From positions 2,831-11,762 of the forward strand of contig QHOZ01000172.1 of assembly GCA_003219495.1 (NCBI GenBank): 8,932 bases of DNA. The letters run 5' to 3'. This stretch comes from Verrucomicrobiota bacterium. Its GTDB lineage: Bacteria; Verrucomicrobiota; Verrucomicrobiae; Chthoniobacterales; UBA10450. Numbering within the stretch: position 1 is the stretch's first letter; the number at the start of each line of letters is the position of its first letter. The notes under the pieces were generated by a model, which saw only the letters and a program-made list of their open reading frames with translations, had not been told where the DNA came from and ran no database searches. A program made the translations under genes and the position numbers. Shown here in pieces: positions 5,624-8,932 of this stretch.

Positions 5624-5831
5624 CGGCCATTAGCATGCTCGGTTACGCATTTTTGTTTTTCGCGGAAAAGGCTTGATCTGTCCGCTTGGGCTGACAAAAA
5701 TCGCCTCTGGTAGCGCCGGTTTGGTGCTCCCGAATGAATGTTTCCTTCCAGCGCGGAAGTGAGTGGACGCGCAGCGCGCGTCACGTTCATCGCTATCAAT
5801 TCGCGTTTTCTATTAACCGGAGAAATCTAAT
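5624..5831. other. Intergenic region with two hairpins ahead of the LamG protein gene
   Basis: This 208-base gap has no convincing gene. It begins with a T-rich stretch (about 5650-5660) after the VOC stop, without a good stem in front of it. Hairpin one is at 5709-5731: AGCGCC, a five-base loop, GGTGCT, with outer GG/CC pairs across one mismatch. Hairpin two is at 5763-5784: GTG-G-ACGCGC, loop AGC, GCGCGT-CAC, a nine-pair stem with one bulged G. Neither is followed by a T tract, so they are not classical terminators. A short AT-rich patch near 5800-5816 could hold the -10 of the next gene. Confidence 0.4.
5819..5823 (+). promoter_or_regulatory. Ribosome binding site of the LamG protein gene
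   Basis: GGAGA lies eight bases upstream of ATG 5832 and supports that start; the start is also the natural beginning of a signal peptide. Confidence 0.65.
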
Positions 5832-8800
5832 ATGAATTCAGCCATTCGTTTAGCATGGTTCGTCGCGGCGGTTGCAATTTTGTGGAGCACTCGCGTTAAC
5901 GCCGTGAGTCCTGTGATCAATGCCGTCGGCGTCTATGACGAAACCGCCGCGCAACAGAACAACGTCGACTTCAATGCGACTGCAAACGCACACTCGGCCA
6001 GCACCGGAAACGGCGCGGGTTATTCGACGATTGGCTCGTTCAATCCGCTGGTCGCAGGCGCATTCACTCTCGGCCACGGCGGAGTCGTGGACTTCGATGC
6101 TCTAAGCAACGGCACAACCGGCAGCAGCCTGGGCGTTTCTTACGCCGGCGGCACAAAGAGCTTCACGATGACTTTCAGCACCGGCTATGAGATCTCGACC
6201 GGCAGTACGGTCGAGCCGAGCACCCCGATTTCTCACTCCAATTATGTGGAACCTGGCGTGGTGAGCACTTCGTACTCGATCACGTTTAGCCCGATCACCG
6301 GCGCGCCGGCGAACGAAACGGGTCTTTCGGAAATCGGTCTCACTTTACTTTCGGCCACGATTGGCACGAGCACCCCGGAAAATTTCGGCGGTGTCACGGT
6401 AACTGCGCATTTCAGCGACAGTTCCACGGCCAGCGTATCACGCACCATTTCTGAAACGAAAGAAAACGGTGACACCTTCTTCAGTATTTTAGCGCCAGGC
6501 GGATTGACGATCAGCAGCATCGATATTTCCGCGCCAAGCAGCGCAAACAGCAACGTGCCTGACCTGGATGACTTTGCCTTCATCACGAACGCTGCTGGCT
6601 GTGCGCCGGCTCCCGACAGTATGGTGAGTTGGTGGAAAGCAGAGGGCGATGCCAACGACAGTCAGGACAGCAACAACGGCACATTGCAAAACGGCGCCAC
6701 ATTCACAACCGGCGAAGTGGGACAGGCTTTCAGTTTGGATGGAACTGATGATTACGTCGAAGTTTCCGACAGCTCGAATATCAGTTTCACCGGCCCGTTC
6801 ACGATCGATGCCTGGATCAAGACCACCGACAATACGAGCGAACACGGAATCGTTGAGAAGTACGATGGTGGCGGACAAAACGGCTACTTCTTCCGGCTAG
6901 CCAGCGGCACCGGCCGGCTGGTGTTTGGCATCTGTAACGGAGTGACCTGCGAGAGCGTTGCCGGAGCCACGCAAGTTAGCATCAGTACATTCCATCATGT
7001 TGCCGCGATCTTTGATGGAAGCAGTTTGAAAGTTTATCTGGACGGCAATTTAGATGGCAGCGCTTCAACCAGTATTGCGCCGGGAGATGGCACCAACCCG
7101 CTTGAAATTGGCGCGCGCGGCGGCAGTCCTGGGAATTTTTTCAGCGGACTGGTTGATGAAGTCGAACTTTTTAATCGCGCGCTCAGCGACACAGAAGTCG
7201 CCTCAATATTTGCGGCGGGCAGCGCGGGCAAATGTTCGTGCACGCCCGCGCCCGCTGGAATGATCAGCTGGTGGCCCGGGGATAACAATTACGACGATGT
7301 CGCGGACAGCAATAACATGCAGCAAGCAATCAATTTTGTTGGATTCGCGCCCGGTGAAGTCAGGGAGGCCTTCAGTTTCAGCGGTAGCGGTTATCTTAGC
7401 GCCGGCAATCCGGCTAATCTCAAGCTCACTGGAACTGAGGTTACCCTCGACGCTTGGGTGAATCCAACCAACGCGGAAGAAAATGGCGTTATCGCCGGCA
7501 AGACCGAAAGCGGTAACAATGATTATCTATTGTATTTAAACGGCGGAGTTTTAGTCGGCATCATCAAAGCCGGCGGCAGCGAAAGCACTATAGGAGGCGG
7601 AGTCCTCCCGGTCGGCAGCTGGTCACACGTCGCGCTGACTTACGACGGCACCGCGATAAAGATCTACGTGAACGGCATTCAAATTGATTCGCTTCCCAAA
7701 ACCGGAAATTTGGACGGAACCGATGCCGAGGTTGCGATCGGAGGTCGTAACGCAGACGATCTGCAATTGGTCGGATTGGTCGACGAAGTGGAAGTCTTCG
7801 GGCGGGCACTGAGCGCGAGCGAGATCGCGGCGATCTACGGCGCCGGTGGCGCGGGGAAATGTCGATCTTGCACGAGCGCGCCCGCCGGAATGACGCATTG
7901 GTGGCCGGCCAACGGAAACACTGAAGACGTGATTGGTAACAATGACGGCACCCTTCAAAGCGGCGCCACTTTTGGTCCCGGCAAAGTCGATCAAGCCTTT
8001 AGCCTGGATGGTGTAGATGACTATGTCGATGTTGGCCCTAACGTGAACGTCCCAGAAAAATTCAGCGCCGACGTTTGGATCAATCCTACTTCGACAAGTG
8101 GAAGACAAGCAATCATCGGTAAAACCGACTTTAGCTCTTCCGGTTATGAGATTGCCTTGTCCGACGGAGGATTAACCGGATTCGTCATAACCGATAGCGG
8201 TATAACAGAATATGCAACTGATTTTGTGGTTGTTACTGCTGGCACTTGGCAGCACGTCACTGTCACCTATGATGGAACTGTAGGATCCAACACTGGCCAG
8301 GCGTTTAAGTTCTACGTCAACGGCAACAACGTATCTGCCAGCGCTAGCCCTTTTCATGATGCTGGCGGCACGCCCCAGACAAGTTCTCTTTCCGCGACGA
8401 TTGGTGCTGCGATTCCTTTTGGGGGCGATTATTTTGGAGGCCTCATCGACGAGTTGGAGATCTTCGGCCGCGTGTTAAGCCAGAGTGAAATCCAAAAGAT
8501 CATCTACGATGCCGGCAGCGCCGGTAAGTGCCCGTGCGTAACTCCGCCGGAAGGCATGGTGAGTTGGTGGCCCGGCGACGATAACGAGAATGACATTCAG
8601 GATGGAAACAACGGAGAAGAAAAGGGCAACAGCACGTTTGCCCCAGGCGAAGTTGGCAGCGCTTTCAGCCTCGATGGCGTCACCGGATACGTTCAGATTC
8701 CCGACAGCGCGAATCTCAGTATCTCCGGACCGATCTCTATCGATGCCTGGGTCAATCCAAACAATGTCGATAATCATCAGTCGATCATCACCAAATATGA

Positions 8801-8932
8801 CACCTGCCTCGGAGCCGAGCAGCGAAGCTACGCGCTGGATGTCCTTGCTGGCGGTGACATTCAATGGTGCGTTTACAATGGCCAACCGGATCCAAATGCC
8901 TATCACTGCGTTCAAACTAATACCGGCATCAC
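5832..8932 (+). CDS. Large secreted protein with tandem LamG-like (concanavalin-fold) modules, C-terminus outside window
   Basis: The frame is open without a stop from ATG 5832 to the last base (at least 1033 residues). Residues 1-24 are a Sec signal peptide (MNSAIRLAWFVAAVAILWST, cut after Val-Asn-Ala). Residues 25-255 are Ser/Thr/Gly-rich, apparently all beta, and not assigned to a family. Then come four modules, each starting with a Cys, a Pro-rich linker and Met-x-x-Trp-Trp near residues 264, 477, 687 and 909. Each has a Gly-Asp/Asn-rich loop, AFSLDG-like, IDAWV-like and HVxxxYDG-like strands, and, in the three complete modules, a closing LVDEVE-F-RALS-E--A---AG strand and helix. These are hallmarks of the LamG-like jelly-roll, which usually binds sugars or proteins in the presence of calcium. 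Linkers hold Cys-x-Cys or Cys-x-x-Cys. It is probably an extracellular adhesin or glycan-binding protein; any C-terminal anchor or sorting signal lies beyond the edge. Confidence 0.85.
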   Translation, partial: MNSAIRLAWFVAAVAILWSTRVNAVSPVINAVGVYDETAAQQNNVDFNATANAHSASTGNGAGYSTIGSFNPLVAGAFTLGHGGVVDFDALSNGTTGSSLGVSYAGGTKSFTMTFSTGYEISTGSTVEPSTPISHSNYVEPGVVSTSYSITFSPITGAPANETGLSEIGLTLLSATIGTSTPENFGGVTVTAHFSDSSTASVSRTISETKENGDTFFSILAPGGLTISSIDISAPSSANSNVPDLDDFAFITNAAGCAPAPDSMVSWWKAEGDANDSQDSNNGTLQNGATFTTGEVGQAFSLDGTDDYVEVSDSSNISFTGPFTIDAWIKTTDNTSEHGIVEKYDGGGQNGYFFRLASGTGRLVFGICNGVTCESVAGATQVSISTFHHVAAIFDGSSLKVYLDGNLDGSASTSIAPGDGTNPLEIGARGGSPGNFFSGLVDEVELFNRALSDTEVASIFAAGSAGKCSCTPAPAGMISWWPGDNNYDDVADSNNMQQAINFVGFAPGEVREAFSFSGSGYLSAGNPANLKLTGTEVTLDAWVNPTNAEENGVIAGKTESGNNDYLLYLNGGVLVGIIKAGGSESTIGGGVLPVGSWSHVALTYDGTAIKIYVNGIQIDSLPKTGNLDGTDAEVAIGGRNADDLQLVGLVDEVEVFGRALSASEIAAIYGAGGAGKCRSCTSAPAGMTHWWPANGNTEDVIGNNDGTLQSGATFGPGKVDQAFSLDGVDDYVDVGPNVNVPEKFSADVWINPTSTSGRQAIIGKTDFSSSGYEIALSDGGLTGFVITDSGITEYATDFVVVTAGTWQHVTVTYDGTVGSNTGQAFKFYVNGNNVSASASPFHDAGGTPQTSSLSATIGAAIPFGGDYFGGLIDELEIFGRVLSQSEIQKIIYDAGSAGKCPCVTPPEGMVSWWPGDDNENDIQDGNNGEEKGNSTFAPGEVGSAFSLDGVTGYVQIPDSANLSISGPISIDAWVNPNNVDNHQSIITKYDTCLGAEQRSYALDVLAGGDIQWCVYNGQPDPNAYHCVQTNTGI
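6600..7238 (+). repeat. LamG-like module 1 (subtype A)
   Basis: Protein-level repeat of 213 residues, measured from linker Cys to linker Cys (residue 257 to 469). It contains AFSLDGTDDYVEVSDSSN, the IDAWIK strand and a Cys pair at residues 368 and 373 (Gly-Ile-Cys-Asn-Gly-Val-Thr-Cys), probably a disulphide. It closes with SGLVDEVELFNRALSDTEVA. Confidence 0.8.
7239..7868 (+). repeat. LamG-like module 2 (subtype B)
   Basis: Protein-level repeat of 210 residues (470 to 679). The loop is GDNNYDDVADSNN and the core strand is AFSFSGSGYLSAGNPANLKL. It lacks the Cys pair of modules 1 and 4; the strand region reads GIIKAGGSES. It closes with VGLVDEVEVFGRALSASEIA. Confidence 0.8.
7869..8534 (+). repeat. 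LamG-like module 3 (subtype B, longest)
   Basis: Protein-level repeat of 222 residues (680 to 901). The opening is altered to HWWPANGNTEDVIGNN, and the preceding linker is Cys-Arg-Ser-Cys rather than Cys-x-Cys. The extra length lies around GTVGSNTGQAF and the PFHDAGGTPQT loop. It has no internal Cys pair. It closes with FGGLIDELEIFGRVLSQSEI. Confidence 0.8.
8535..8932 (+). repeat. LamG-like module 4 (subtype A, cut by window end)
   Basis: The first 132 residues of a fourth module (from residue 902). The opening is SWWPGDDNENDIQDGNNG and the core is AFSLDGVTGYVQIPDSANLS. It has Cys992, then Cys1013 and Cys1026 in the same strand region as the Cys pair of module 1. The closing strand lies beyond the edge. 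Confidence 0.75.

Noticed and set aside
5763..5784. GC-rich hairpin as an intrinsic terminator of the marR-VOC operon
   Set aside because: No T tract follows the stem, and it lies about 140 bases after the VOC stop.
6242..6878. Minus-strand open frames inside the LamG gene
   Set aside because: Similar antisense frames recur at 7623-8108 and 8475-8915 because the modules are repeats; the plus frame is open for more than 3 kb with a signal peptide and ribosome site.
6600..8932. The modules as a DNA repeat, transposon or CRISPR array
   Set aside because: Units are about 630-666 bases, coding and diverged at DNA level; there are no short direct repeats with spacers and no terminal inverted repeats.

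Overview
The window is a GC-rich, gene-dense bacterial chromosome segment, read as the work of a soil or freshwater member of the Verrucomicrobiota (Spartobacteria / Chthoniobacterales-like). That assignment is an inference from the kinds of genes present: a very large secreted protein made of tandem LamG-like modules with 'SWWPGD' starts, an isolated prepilin-like protein, a gamma-glutamyltransferase of the 'SNYRGMGSG' type, and several small envelope hydrolases. There is no rRNA, tRNA, insertion sequence or CRISPR array that I can see, and no mark of a phage or plasmid.

Layout. Positions 1-759 (+) hold the C-terminal part of a gamma-glutamyltransferase. Tail to tail with it, sharing the bases of the stop codon, is a minus-strand two-gene unit. 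Its first gene (2416 to 1361) encodes a single-pass membrane protein with a Pro-rich stretch and a Gly-rich tail; its second (1346 to 756) encodes a secreted coiled-coil protein. A clear sigma-70-type promoter and a strong Shine-Dalgarno drive this unit from a divergent intergenic region. On the other side of that region, an NlpC/P60-type cysteine peptidase runs on the plus strand (about 2579-3106). Next comes a transglutaminase-like gene (about 3144-3714, +) that is split between two frames and seems to have lost an internal piece. It faces a minus-strand HExxH metallopeptidase (4224 to 3718), followed by a minus-strand prepilin-type protein (4723 to 4319).

From 4801 the plus strand carries a MarR-family regulator overlapping a VOC/glyoxalase-fold protein, evidently one transcription unit; a perfect 6-3-6 palindrome lies just upstream of marR. 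After a 208-base gap with two hairpins comes a secreted giant (5832 to beyond the right edge, at least 1033 residues). It has a signal peptide, a beta-rich N-terminal region that I cannot assign, and four LamG-like modules of about 210-222 residues, the fourth cut by the window end.

How the parts fit: most products are predicted to be secreted or envelope-bound, so this looks like an envelope and extracellular-interaction neighbourhood rather than one metabolic pathway. The best candidates for something undescribed are the minus-strand Gly-rich membrane protein / coiled-coil pair, and the LamG array with two module subtypes.
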